Shown piece after piece: positions 1-8,462 of a DNA stretch of 64,000 nt. The DNA lies in the NCBI RefSeq assembly GCF_004335005.1, contig NZ_RQRT01000001.1, forward strand, positions 124,001-188,000, written 5' to 3'. Numbering within the stretch: position 1 is the first letter of the stretch; every line of letters starts with the position of its first letter. Source of the stretch: Paracoccus nototheniae. Its GTDB lineage: Bacteria > Pseudomonadota > Alphaproteobacteria > Rhodobacterales > Rhodobacteraceae. Position numbers and translations under genes: made by a program. The notes below the pieces were generated by a model, which worked only from the letters and a program-made list of their open reading frames with translations, made no database searches and had not been told where the DNA came from.

Positions 1-206
1 TCGGCGGGACATCGCTGTTCGGGGGGCGGGGATCGGCATGGTCGGCGCTGCTGGGCGTGCTGGTGATCATGGCGATTTCGAACGGGCTGACGCTTTTGAA
101 CCTCAGCTCGTCCCTGCGTTATATGATCACCGGGGCGGTGCTGGCCATCGCGGTCATCGTCGACAGCCTTGCGCGACGGTCGCGCGCCAACAACGGACGC
201 GCCTGA
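1..206 (+). CDS. Sugar ABC transporter permease, C-terminal part (XylH/RbsC type)
   Basis: The gene enters from the left edge; the frame starting at base 3 gives 67 residues ending at the TGA 204-206. The peptide has two hydrophobic spans (about residues 12-30 and 38-55), begins with GGTSLFGG and ends in a basic tail, which is the usual C-terminus of inner-membrane permeases of pentose/hexose ABC importers (BPD_transp_2 family). It sits 10 bases upstream of the SDR dehydrogenase start and is probably in the same operon, so it most likely imports the polyol or pentose handled by the next two genes. Substrate is inferred from context only; the rest of the transporter lies outside the window. 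Confidence 0.8.
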   Translation, partial: GGTSLFGGRGSAWSALLGVLVIMAISNGLTLLNLSSSLRYMITGAVLAIAVIVDSLARRSRANNGRA

Positions 207-216
207 GGAGGATGCC

Positions 217-939
217 ATGACACTGAACCACAAGACCGCCGCGATCACCGGTGCCGCATCCGGGATCGGGCTGGAATGCGCCCGCATCCTGATCGAAAAC
301 GGCGCCCGGGTCGTGCTGATCGACCGCGCCGGGGATCGCCTGAGCGCGTTGTGCGCGGAACTGGGTCCGAATGCCCATCCGCTGGTCGTCGACCTGCTGG
401 ACGGGCCGCAAGTGTCCGCGATGGTGCCCCGGATCGAGGCGCTGGTCGGGCCGCTGGACATCTTTCATGCCAATGCGGGCGCCTATGTCGGCGGTCCTGC
501 GGCGACAGGCGATCCCGACATCTGGGACCGGGTGCTGAACCTGAACGTGAATGCGGCCTTTCGCAGCGTGCAGGCCGTCCTGCCGGGCATGATCGCGCGC
601 AAGTCCGGCGATATCCTGTTCACCAGTTCCGTCGCAGGCGTCGTGCCCGTGGTGTGGGAGCCGGTCTATACCGCCTCGAAATTCGCGGTGCAGGCATTCC
701 TGCATGCGACGCGGCGGCAGGTGTCCCCGCATGGCATCCGCATGGGGGCGGTGCTGCCCGGCCCGGTCGTCACGGCGCTGCTGGACGACTGGCCCCGCGA
801 GAAGATGGAGGAGGCGCTGGCCAACGGATCGCTGATGCAGCCGCGCGAGGTGGCCGAGGCGGTGCTGTTCATGCTGACCCGCCCGCGGGGGGTGGTGATC
901 CGCGATATGGTCATTTTGCCCAACAGCGTCGATCTGTAA
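217..939 (+). CDS. SDR family dehydrogenase, probable ribitol (pentitol) 2-dehydrogenase
   Basis: Classical short-chain dehydrogenase of 240 residues, NAD(P)-binding motif TGAASGIG at 11-18, NAG at 86-88, catalytic Y151-x3-K155. The ATG at 217 is chosen over an upstream in-frame start at 169 because it follows GAGGAG with good spacing and does not run into the permease. With an ABC sugar permease upstream and an FGGY pentulose kinase 24 bases downstream it fits oxidation of ribitol or another pentitol to the pentulose, which the kinase then phosphorylates. The exact polyol is inference; xylitol or arabitol are alternatives. Confidence 0.85.
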   Translation: MTLNHKTAAITGAASGIGLECARILIENGARVVLIDRAGDRLSALCAELGPNAHPLVVDLLDGPQVSAMVPRIEALVGPLDIFHANAGAYVGGPAATGDPDIWDRVLNLNVNAAFRSVQAVLPGMIARKSGDILFTSSVAGVVPVVWEPVYTASKFAVQAFLHATRRQVSPHGIRMGAVLPGPVVTALLDDWPREKMEEALANGSLMQPREVAEAVLFMLTRPRGVVIRDMVILPNSVDL

Positions 940-963
940 GGGGCCGCAAGGGGGGACCGCATC

Positions 964-2604
964 ATGACGGACGGATATCTGCTGGGCATCGATGTCGGCA
1001 CGGGCAGTGCGCGCGCGGGCGTCTTCACCACCAATGGCCGGATGATCGGCACGGGCAAGCACCCGATCGCCCTGCACCGGCAGCCGGGCAGCATCGTCGA
1101 GCAATCCTCCGAGGATATCTGGCGCGCGGTTGCACGATCCGTGCGGGGTGCGGTGGCTGATGCGGGCATCGATCCAGGCGCCATTCGCGGCATCGGGTTC
1201 GATGCGACCTGTTCGCTGGTCGTGCTGGGGCCGGGCGGCGCGCCCCTGCCGGTGGGCGATCCGGCTCATCCCGACCGCAACATCATGGTCTGGATGGATC
1301 ACCGCGCGCTGGAACAGTCCGAACGCATCAACGCCACCGGCCACCGGGTTCTGGATTATGTGGGGGGCCGCATCTCGCCCGAGATGGAGACACCCAAGCT
1401 GTTATGGCTGAAGGAAAACCGCCCCGGGATCTATGCCCAAGCGTGGCAGTTCATGGACCTGACCGACTTTCTGACATGGCGCGCCACGGGCTCTCTGGCC
1501 CGGTCGATCTGCACGGTCACCTGCAAATGGACCTATCTGGCGCATGAAGATGCCTGGGATGCCGGGTATTTCCGCATGATCGGGCTGGGCGATCTGGCCG
1601 ATGCCGGGTTCGACCGGATCGGCACGCAGATCGTGCCCGCAGGGTTCGCGCTGGCGGATGGCCTGACGGCGCAGGCGGCCGCTGATTTCGGGCTGACGGC
1701 GGGCGTGCCGGTGGCCGCCGGTCTGATCGACGCGCATGCCGGGGGCATCGGCTCGGTCGGGGCGCAGGATGGCGTGGCGCAGGGTGGGGCCACCGACAAT
1801 CTGGCCTATGTCTTTGGCACCTCGTCCTGCACGATGACCAGCACCCGCGATCCGGTCTTCGTGCCGGGGGTCTGGGGGCCCTATTATTCGGCGATGGTGC
1901 CGGGCCTGTGGCTGAACGAGGGCGGGCAATCCGCCGCCGGGGCCGCGATCGATCAGTTGCTGGACCATCACCCCCACACGCCCCGTGCCCGCGCACTGGC
2001 CGAAGGGGCCGGGCTGTCCCTGCCGGACTGGCTGGCGCAGCAGGCCGAACAGACGCTGGACGGCAACCCCGATATCGCGGCGCTGGCCGATGGCGTGCAT
2101 GTCGTGCCCGAATTTCTGGGCAACCGCGCCCCGCATGCGAACCCCCAGACCCGCGCGGTGATCGCCGGTCTGGGGATGGAGCGTGATCTGGCCAGCCTGA
2201 TTCGCCTGTACGTCGCGGGGCTGTGCGGGATCGGCTATGGCCTGCGCCAGATCATCGAGGCACAGGCCGCTGCGGGCGCGCCCATCCGCCGCATCGTCAT
2301 CAGCGGCGGTGCGGGACGCAGCGACCTGATCCGGCAGCTGCTGGCCGATGCCACGGGGGTCGGACTGTCCGCCCCCGCGACCGGGGAACCCGTGCTGCTG
2401 GGATCGGCAATCCTTGGCAGCGTGGCGGCGGGTCTGCATCCCGATGTCGGGTCCGCAATGACTGCGATGTCGGCGTTCTCGGCCCATTACGACCCCCGGC
2501 CCGGTGCAACGGGCAACCGCCATCCGGCCCGCTTCGCGATCTTCACCCGGCTGCAGGCCATCGCGGCCGAGGCCAGCCGCCATCAGGGCCCGGCCACAGG
2601 CTGA
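964..2604 (+). CDS. FGGY-family pentulose kinase (D-ribulokinase type)
   Basis: 546-residue sugar kinase. N-terminal ATPase motif GIDVGTGSARAG (about residues 9-20), then GATDNLAYVFGTSSC and NEGGQSAAGAAIDQLL, which are typical of the FGGY ribulokinase branch rather than glycerol or xylulose kinases; the C-terminal half keeps the VISGGAGRSDLIRQLL adenosine-binding segment. Length matches the family (about 540 residues). It would phosphorylate the ketopentose made by the preceding SDR enzyme, for example D-ribulose to D-ribulose 5-phosphate, feeding the pentose phosphate pathway. It is the last gene of the operon, closed by the hairpin at 2614-2643. Confidence 0.88.
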   Translation: MTDGYLLGIDVGTGSARAGVFTTNGRMIGTGKHPIALHRQPGSIVEQSSEDIWRAVARSVRGAVADAGIDPGAIRGIGFDATCSLVVLGPGGAPLPVGDPAHPDRNIMVWMDHRALEQSERINATGHRVLDYVGGRISPEMETPKLLWLKENRPGIYAQAWQFMDLTDFLTWRATGSLARSICTVTCKWTYLAHEDAWDAGYFRMIGLGDLADAGFDRIGTQIVPAGFALADGLTAQAAADFGLTAGVPVAAGLIDAHAGGIGSVGAQDGVAQGGATDNLAYVFGTSSCTMTSTRDPVFVPGVWGPYYSAMVPGLWLNEGGQSAAGAAIDQLLDHHPHTPRARALAEGAGLSLPDWLAQQAEQTLDGNPDIAALADGVHVVPEFLGNRAPHANPQTRAVIAGLGMERDLASLIRLYVAGLCGIGYGLRQIIEAQAAAGAPIRRIVISGGAGRSDLIRQLLADATGVGLSAPATGEPVLLGSAILGSVAAGLHPDVGSAMTAMSAFSAHYDPRPGATGNRHPARFAIFTRLQAIAAEASRHQGPATG

Positions 2605-2613
2605 CGGGTCTGA

Positions 2614-2643
2614 CCGTGGGGGCCGCGCGCCCGGCCCCCACGG
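2614..2643. terminator. Bidirectional terminator between kinase and PepSY genes
   Basis: Perfect 11-bp stem CCGTGGGGGCC / GGCCCCCACGG with an 8-base loop, placed between two convergent stop codons (2604 and 2650). No T-run, as is common in GC-rich alphaproteobacteria. Confidence 0.75.
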
Positions 2644-2649
2644 TATGTT

Positions 2650-4053
2650 CTAGAGGGTCGCGCGGGGTCCGGCCCTGCCGCGCAGGCGGCGACCCGCCAT
2701 GTCCAGCGCCAGCATGACCAGCAGCGATGCCCCGGTCAGCGGGAACAGGATGCCGCCCGCGATCAGGATCGCCAGCACGCCCCGGAACGCCCTGGCGTCG
2801 GTGGGCATCGGCGGCACGCCCATGCCTTTTGCCGGGCGACGTTTCCACCACATCACGCCCGCCGACACGGCCAGCAGGACGATGCCCGCGCAGACCGCCA
2901 GCAGCACGATCTGGTTCGCCAGCCCGAATTGCTGGCCCAGATGGGTGTTGATGCCGAACTCCAGCCAGCGCCCGGCGGGGCCGTAATCGGCATAGCGCAT
3001 GTCGACCAGCGGCTGGCCGCTGTACTGGTCCAGATGGATGACGCGCTGCCGGCTGACATCGTCGGGATAGACCGATCCGGTATAGACCCCGGTCGGCGAG
3101 GATGGCAGCGAGACCGCATAGCCCGCATGCAGGCCAAGCCGGTCGAAGGCGGCGACGGCGGCATCCAGCCCGATGGGGATGGCGCCCTCGGACGGCGCGG
3201 TCACCTTTGGGATGCGCGCCTGCTCCATCGACCACGAGGTCTGCGTCGTCTCGCTCAGCCGTTGATCAGACATGGGCACATCGACCCGCAGGCCTGCGGG
3301 ATAGCCGAAATTCTGCCCGTTGGCCCATTCATTGACCTTGCCGCCCCAGATATTCGACCAGGGCATGCCGGTGATCGCCAGAAACACGATGAAGCCGCCG
3401 ACGACCACGCTCGTCACCGCATGGGTGTCGCGCCAGAAGACCCGTTTCTTCGCGGTGCCGCGCACCGACAGAACGCCGCCCGCCTGTCCGCGCGGCCACC
3501 ACAGATAAAGGCCGGTACCGACCAGCAGGATCGACCAGCCCGCCACGATCTCGATCACGCCCCGGGCGACGGGGCCGAAATATTTCAGGCTGTGCAAGTG
3601 GCGCACCGTCCACATGACCGTGCTGCGGTCGGGCCGCGCGCCCAGCACATGGCCGCTATAGGGGTTCACAAAGACCGCCATGCGGCGCCCGTCATCGGCA
3701 GCCACCGTCACCTCGGCCGAGACATGCGGCGCGGCGGGCCGGGTCAGCCTGACCGCGCGTCCCGGCACGGCGGTGATGGCCGAGGCGACCAGCTGTTCGG
3801 GCCGCAGGATCGCGCCGTCCTCGATGGCGACGCGCTTGAGATCGGCATGGACGATCATGTCGATCTCGTCCTTGAACAGATAGGCGGCGCCGGTCAACGC
3901 CAGCGTGATCAGAAACGGCAGGACGAACAGCCCCGCATAGAAATGCCAGCGCCAGACGGCGCGATAAAGGTCGGACGCGGCTGCAGACGGATAAGGGCCA
4001 GAGGGCCGGTTCACAGCGGCGTGGGGGGTGGCGTCCATGGTCGGATCGGACAT
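2650..4053 (-). CDS. PepSY-associated TM domain protein (PiuB-like)
   Basis: 467-residue inner-membrane protein. An N-terminal membrane span (about residues 37-59) is followed by a PepSY-like periplasmic segment, two central spans (including WSILLVGTGLYLWWPRG and VVVGGFIVFLAITGMPW), a second periplasmic region and two C-terminal spans. This is the PepSY_TM layout of proteins often linked to siderophore or metal uptake and to reduction of imported ferric complexes. Start ATG 4053 is preceded by AGGAAACCCC. No TonB receptor is nearby, so the iron link is only family knowledge. The upstream DUF2946-like gene is a frequent companion of such genes. Confidence 0.85.
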   Translation of the reverse strand: MSDPTMDATPHAAVNRPSGPYPSAAASDLYRAVWRWHFYAGLFVLPFLITLALTGAAYLFKDEIDMIVHADLKRVAIEDGAILRPEQLVASAITAVPGRAVRLTRPAAPHVSAEVTVAADDGRRMAVFVNPYSGHVLGARPDRSTVMWTVRHLHSLKYFGPVARGVIEIVAGWSILLVGTGLYLWWPRGQAGGVLSVRGTAKKRVFWRDTHAVTSVVVGGFIVFLAITGMPWSNIWGGKVNEWANGQNFGYPAGLRVDVPMSDQRLSETTQTSWSMEQARIPKVTAPSEGAIPIGLDAAVAAFDRLGLHAGYAVSLPSSPTGVYTGSVYPDDVSRQRVIHLDQYSGQPLVDMRYADYGPAGRWLEFGINTHLGQQFGLANQIVLLAVCAGIVLLAVSAGVMWWKRRPAKGMGVPPMPTDARAFRGVLAILIAGGILFPLTGASLLVMLALDMAGRRLRGRAGPRATL

Positions 4054-4119
4054 GGGGTTTCCTGTCGGTTGGATATCGATCGGACGGCGCGACCCCCGCG
4101 CCGCCCAAAACGGCGAGGG

Positions 4120-4284
4120 TTACGGACGGCGGTCGGGTGGTGTCCCGGTCGTGCCCGCTGTCGCGGTCACATCGGCGCGCGGCCCGGTCCACGGCAGGGA
4201 TCGGGCAATCCGGCGCTGCGGCCTTGCGGCAGGGGCCGACAGCGCCGCAGCCGCAGGCGCGGCAAACAACGATGTACTTGTCAT
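4120..4284 (-). CDS. Possible small protein in the DUF2946-PepSY gap
   Basis: A 54-codon frame (ATG at 4284) fills much of the 332-base gap between the DUF2946-like gene and the PepSY gene on the same strand. The product is alanine-, proline- and arginine-rich (starts MTSTSLFAAPAAAAL) with no domain or convincing signal peptide, and the ribosome binding site is weak (GAAAG). It could equally be leader sequence of the PepSY mRNA. The rest of the gap shows nothing I recognise. Confidence 0.2.
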   Translation of the reverse strand: MTSTSLFAAPAAAALSAPAARPQRRIARSLPWTGPRADVTATAGTTGTPPDRRP

Positions 4285-4385
4285 GTCGGGCTTTCATCGG
4301 AAAAAAGGATCATCTGCGCGACGCGGGGCGTCACTGCGGGATGGGCCAGCCGGAATCCGTCAGCCGGATCGGCACAAGGCCGGGA

Positions 4386-4853
4386 TCAGAGAATGGCCGG
4401 AGGCCCCCGCGCCGCAGGGGTCAGGACATCCGCACGGCGCAGATGCAGGGGAATATCCACGACAAAGGCCGTCGCCAGACGCAAGACCAGCGGCGGATCA
4501 AGGCCGATCGCCGAATCGGCCAGCACGGGCTGCCCCTGCAGCGCCCATGCGCAGGGCTGCTCGGCAGGCGAAGGGCCGGGCTGGGGGTGGTCTTGTCCGG
4601 TCTGGTCTGGCCCGGTTTGGTAAGCACTGCCCGACAGGTGCACCTGTCCATCGGGCATCATGATCGCCTCGACCATCCCCTGACCGGTGCACAGCACGAA
4701 CCGCATTCCACCATCGTCCGCAGCCTCGACCATCGTTCCCGGGCCAAGGCCCGCCAGCACCACAAAGGGCAGGACCAGCATCCACCGCAGGGCCCGGCAC
4801 AGGGCGGCATGCAGCAATGCGATGCGGGTCGAAGGGACAAGGTGGCGCGTCAC
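4386..4853 (-). CDS. DUF2946-like small membrane/periplasmic protein
   Basis: 155 residues from a GTG start. A hydrophobic signal-anchor (MLVLPFVVLAGLGPG, about residues 26-40) precedes a short region containing FVLCTGQGMVEAIMMPDG and, later, a single cysteine in PCAWALQGQP; the middle is proline-glutamine rich. The arrangement of a leading hydrophobic span, a FVLCT-like segment and a later Cys fits DUF2946-type proteins often found beside PepSY and metal-uptake genes. Same strand as the PepSY gene and probably co-transcribed. Function unknown; family assignment moderate. Confidence 0.6.
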   Translation of the reverse strand: MTRHLVPSTRIALLHAALCRALRWMLVLPFVVLAGLGPGTMVEAADDGGMRFVLCTGQGMVEAIMMPDGQVHLSGSAYQTGPDQTGQDHPQPGPSPAEQPCAWALQGQPVLADSAIGLDPPLVLRLATAFVVDIPLHLRRADVLTPAARGPPAIL

Positions 4854-5164
4854 GGCGGGCTTTCTGAAGGCTGCGCATCCCTAACCTGCGGAAGCGAGCG
4901 GGGAAAGTGGCGCAATGCCCCCTGCGGCGGATTTGATCCCGCCACCATCAAGGCCGCACGGCCAGCAGCCCGCATCGGACCGCAGCGATCAGCCCCTCGC
5001 GCCGCGCCTTGCATGGCGCAGGACAACGGGCCCACCCCGCGTCGCCCTGCCCGCCGCCCCGCGATCGCCTTCACAAAGCCGCGACCGGCGTAATGTCTGG
5101 CCGTCTGCGCCGATCTGACTTGTGAAGCAAGACCGCTTCGGCACCCACCCAACAGGAGCTTATC
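4854..5164. other. Intergenic region between divergent genes
   Basis: About 310 bases between the divergent DUF2946-like gene and the small exported protein at 5165. Presumably carries both promoters, but I see no convincing -35/-10 pair, operator or hairpin. Confidence 0.4.
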
Positions 5165-5428
5165 ATGACCCGTGTGACGATCTTTGCAGCCGCCCTCTTG
5201 TCCGTTCTCGCACCGGCGGCCCATGCCGCTGCCGACAGCTTTCCCAGCAATGACGGGTCGTCCGACCGGGGCTCGATCATGTTCGTGCCGGACAGGATCC
5301 AGATCGAAGCCGGTACAATTCTGAAGGGCAACGAGCTGGCGCGTCGCAATGTCGATGCCTCCACGCTGATCGGCGCATCGGTTTTCCGCGGCTCGGGGAT
5401 GATCGACGGGTCGAGCGCAAATGACTGA
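5165..5428 (+). CDS. Small exported protein of unknown function
   Basis: 87 residues with a clear Sec signal peptide (hydrophobic core IFAAALLSVLAPAAHA, predicted cleavage after AHA-A near residue 22). The mature part is about 65 residues, has no cysteine, and contains polar and charged stretches (DRIQIEAGTILKGNELARRNVDAS). The ATG follows CAGGAG at good spacing, which supports that it is a real gene. It lies upstream of a second small exported protein (YHS domain) but 210 bases separate them, so they may be transcribed separately. I do not recognise a family. Confidence 0.65.
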   Translation: MTRVTIFAAALLSVLAPAAHAAADSFPSNDGSSDRGSIMFVPDRIQIEAGTILKGNELARRNVDASTLIGASVFRGSGMIDGSSAND

Positions 5429-5638
5429 TCGTCCGGACAGGGACCGGTTGACGGGTCCGTCCCGCCAGCCGGTCCCTGTCAGACCTGCCGGATATCGGGA
5501 GCGGTGCTGCCTGGACCGGCGCAACATCGGCGATCCGCGCTGGCCCGGCAGCATCCGCAAAAGGCTGAAGCCCGGCGGTCCTGTCACGGGGCGCGCGGAC
5601 CGACCGAAGACCAGACAGCAGAACAGGAGGAGACTGCG

Positions 5639-6106
5639 ATGAAGACCTTTCTGATACCCGTCGTTCTGGCGGGCCTTGCATTGGGCCTTTCGGGCGCGAC
5701 CGGCCCGGGGGTGGTGGCGCAGACGCCCGGCGTGCAGATCAATGCCCCTGCGGGACTGGGTGCGGCCGGATACGATCTGGTCGCCTATTTCCGCCAGAAC
5801 GCGCCGGTCCTTGGCGATGCGGCGCTGAGCCACCTGCACGAGGGGGTCACCTATCGCTTTTCCTCGGCAGAGAACCGGGCGGCGTTCAGGGCCGATCCGG
5901 CGGCCTATCTGCCGCAATATGGCAGCTATTGCGCCTATGGTGTGGCGCGCGGCTATAAGGTGGGGGTCGATCCCGCAGCCTTCACCATCGTCGATGGCAA
6001 GCTTTATCTGAACTATGACCGTGCGGTGCAAAAAATCTGGCGCAAGGACATCCCGCGATATCTTGCGCGGTCCGAGGCCAACTGGCCTGCGATCGCGGAC
6101 GACTGA
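5639..6106 (+). CDS. Exported YHS-domain protein
   Basis: 155 residues: signal peptide (MKTFLIPVVLAGLALGLSGA, cleaved before about residue 28) followed by a YHS-like domain recognisable from AGYDLVAYF, VTYRFSSAENRAAFRADPAAYLPQYGSYCAYGV and LYLNYDRAVQKIW. Proteins of this type are about 150 residues, periplasmic, and proposed to bind metals; the domain keeps one cysteine (YGSYCAYGV). The start is the ATG at 5639, preceded by AGGAGGAGACTGCG; longer in-frame starts lack both the binding site and the signal peptide. The downstream gene converges and they share the hairpin at 6111-6129. Confidence 0.85.
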   Translation: MKTFLIPVVLAGLALGLSGATGPGVVAQTPGVQINAPAGLGAAGYDLVAYFRQNAPVLGDAALSHLHEGVTYRFSSAENRAAFRADPAAYLPQYGSYCAYGVARGYKVGVDPAAFTIVDGKLYLNYDRAVQKIWRKDIPRYLARSEANWPAIADD

Positions 6107-6110
6107 TCAA

Positions 6111-6129
6111 GGCCCGGTCAGGCCGGGCC
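6111..6129. terminator. Short hairpin between convergent genes
   Basis: GGCCCGG / CCGGGCC stem with a five-base loop lying across the stop codon of the minus-strand CoA-transferase gene and just after the YHS gene stop. Confidence 0.45.
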
Positions 6130-7290
6130 GAACCGGCGCAGGATGTCGTCGCGGTGTTCGTCCAGAAAGGGCGGGCGTCGCGGCGCGCAGACCGGCGTGG
6201 CCGACATCCGCAAGGGATTGCCCAACAGGCGCAGCGGCGGCAGGCCGTCTTCGGCGGGCAGGGTGGTCAGCATGCCCCGCGCCACCGTGTCGGGATCGGC
6301 CAGCACCTGCGCGACGCTGCGCACCGGGCCTGCGGGCACACCTGCGGCGGTCAGGCGCCGTTCCCACGCGGCGGCGGTCCCTTGCGCAAAAAGCGGCAGC
6401 AGCGCCGCCTCCAGCGCATCGACATGCGCGACCCGCGCGCGGTTGGTCGCGAAACGCGGATCATCGGCCAGTCCGGGGGCGCCCAGCACCCCGGCCAGTC
6501 GCGCGAATTGCGCGTCATTGCCGCAGGCCAGTGCCAGCGTGCCATCGCCCGTCTCGATCGTCTGATAGGGCGCGATATTGGGATGGCGGTTGCCAAGCCG
6601 TCGCGGGGCCTTGCCGGACACCAGCATGTTCGTCGCGCCGTTGATCAGCCAGGCCAGCTGCGCATCATAAAGGGCCACATCGACCCGCTGCCCCTGTCCG
6701 CTGCGGTCGCGGTGGTGCAGGGCGGCCAGAATGCCGGTCGCCGCATACATGCCGCACATCACATCCGCGATGCCCACGCCGACCTTCATCGGCGCGCCAT
6801 CCGGATCGCCGGTCAGAGACATGATGCCCCCCATCGCCTGCACCAGAAAATCATAGCCCGTTCGGTCGGCATCCGCGCCCGTCCGCCCGAATCCGGTGAT
6901 CGAACACCAGATCAGCCCCGGCCGCAGCGCCACCAGATCGTCGTAATCCAGCCCCCGCCGCGCCAGATCGCCGGGCTTGAAATTTTCCACCACGATGTCG
7001 CAATGTTTGACCAGGGCGCGGATGATCCCTGCCCCTTCCGGGGTGGTGAAATCCACCGCGATGGATTGCTTGCCCCGGTTGGCCGACAGGAAATATCCCG
7101 TCAGGTCCGTCTCGGTCCCGTCCGTGCGGGTCACATGGGGCGGGCCCCAGCTGCGCGTGTCGTCGCCCGCGCCGGGGCGTTCGACCTTGATCACCTCGGC
7201 CCCCAGATCGGCCAGAAGCTGCGTGGCCGTCGGCCCCGCCAGAATGCGCGACAGATCGAGGATGCGAATGCCGTCAAGGCTGCTGGTCAT
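6118..7290 (-). CDS. CaiB/BaiF family CoA-transferase
   Basis: 390-residue class III CoA-transferase. N-terminal signature LDGIRILDLSRILAGPTATQLLADLGAEVIKVE, then GYFLSANRGKQSIAVD with the family's conserved region, and NFKPGDLARRGLDYDDL. Such enzymes move CoA between carboxylic acids, with an aspartate forming the acyl intermediate; the conserved Asp would lie in the VGIADVMCGMYAA stretch. It overlaps the end of the OpgC-like gene by four bases (ATG at 7290, upstream stop at 7287), so it is the last gene of the TPP enzyme-OpgC-CoA-transferase run. Acyl substrate unknown. Confidence 0.88.
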   Translation of the reverse strand: MTSSLDGIRILDLSRILAGPTATQLLADLGAEVIKVERPGAGDDTRSWGPPHVTRTDGTETDLTGYFLSANRGKQSIAVDFTTPEGAGIIRALVKHCDIVVENFKPGDLARRGLDYDDLVALRPGLIWCSITGFGRTGADADRTGYDFLVQAMGGIMSLTGDPDGAPMKVGVGIADVMCGMYAATGILAALHHRDRSGQGQRVDVALYDAQLAWLINGATNMLVSGKAPRRLGNRHPNIAPYQTIETGDGTLALACGNDAQFARLAGVLGAPGLADDPRFATNRARVAHVDALEAALLPLFAQGTAAAWERRLTAAGVPAGPVRSVAQVLADPDTVARGMLTTLPAEDGLPPLRLLGNPLRMSATPVCAPRRPPFLDEHRDDILRRFGPA

Positions 7291-8462
7291 GGGCGGGGGG
7301 TGCTCCAGGGGGTTGATTTGAACCAGCCGGTGACGCGCGCGACGCCGTACAGGATTGCGCAGCCCGACAGATTTGCCAGCGTGACGGTTACCGCATCGCG
7401 CCCCGTCTGGTCCAGCGCAATGCCCAGAGCCTGGGCCAGAAACATGCCCGCCAGAAACACCGCCAGCGATTGCTGGCCGATCCGGCGCAGGGCATTGGTC
7501 AGGGGTGCCAGCACCGGATGGGACAGCCGCGCCCCGCCGGGGCCGACCAGCGCCAGCGCGATCACCGCCAGCGACAGGAAATGGACGTATCGCAGCAGGC
7601 CGAACGTGGTTTTCGAGGTCAGGGGCCGCAACGCATCGGCCATCTCTCGCAGCACGGGAAAGGCGCGCAGGGTCTGATACCACGCAAAGGGCACCGTCAG
7701 GATCACGACCGCCACCGCCAGCGCCAGCAACCAGCCGCGCGCGCGGGGCGCCCGCCACGTTCCGCGCCGCAGAAAGAACCCGGTAAAGAACAACAGCTGC
7801 CAGCCGAACGGGTCGAAGAACCAGCCCCGGTCGGACCATGGCTCTGCCGGGAACGGCATCAGGCGGCTTTGTGCCAGCCCCCACAAGCCGATCATCAGAA
7901 CCAGCGGGGCCGCCCGGTGCAGCCGTTCGGCCATCAGCATGACCGGCAGCAGCGCCAGAATGACCATATACATCGGCAAGATGTCGAAATAGTTCGGGAC
8001 ATAGCGCAGCGTCATGAAATCCACCACCAGACCCGCATCGGATGCAAAGCGCTGCAGGTTCAGACGGCTGACATAGCTTTGCCCGTCGGGGCGCATCCCG
8101 GCCCCGTGAACCAGCGCGAAGACCGCCAGAAACAACCCCAGATGCGCCCACCACAATTGCCACAGCCGCTGCGCGACCCGCGCGGTCAAAAGCCCCGGCC
8201 CGCGCCTGTCGAACGTGCCCCCGAAGGCGATGGCCGAGGCCATGCCCGACAGGAACACGAACATCTCGGTCGCATCGGAAAAGCCAAAGCGCGCGGGAAT
8301 CCACAGAGTCCAGGGATTGCCCGGCACATGCGCGATCAGGATGATCAGCATGCCAAGCCCCCGGAACACATCCAGCCGGATATCGCGCGCCGCCATGCGG
8401 CTGGCATGCCGGGCGGCGGTCCCTGCGGGAAAGTCAGAAAGCGTCGTGATAGTCATCGGCAT
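7287..8462 (-). CDS. OpgC-domain membrane acyltransferase-like protein
   Basis: About 391 residues with roughly ten membrane spans. The N-terminal RDIRLDVFRGLGMLIILIAH and the FVFLSGMASAIAFGG segment are typical of OpgC/acyltransferase-3-type proteins, which modify glucans or other envelope glycans (OpgC adds succinyl groups to osmoregulated periplasmic glucans). Starts at 8462 or 8456 (ATG-CCG-ATG) overlap the upstream TPP gene by 23-29 bases; an internal ATG at 8396 would avoid overlap but loses the leading polar residues. No opgGH genes are nearby, so the glycan acceptor is unknown. Confidence 0.8.
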   Translation of the reverse strand: MPMTITTLSDFPAGTAARHASRMAARDIRLDVFRGLGMLIILIAHVPGNPWTLWIPARFGFSDATEMFVFLSGMASAIAFGGTFDRRGPGLLTARVAQRLWQLWWAHLGLFLAVFALVHGAGMRPDGQSYVSRLNLQRFASDAGLVVDFMTLRYVPNYFDILPMYMVILALLPVMLMAERLHRAAPLVLMIGLWGLAQSRLMPFPAEPWSDRGWFFDPFGWQLLFFTGFFLRRGTWRAPRARGWLLALAVAVVILTVPFAWYQTLRAFPVLREMADALRPLTSKTTFGLLRYVHFLSLAVIALALVGPGGARLSHPVLAPLTNALRRIGQQSLAVFLAGMFLAQALGIALDQTGRDAVTVTLANLSGCAILYGVARVTGWFKSTPWSTPRP

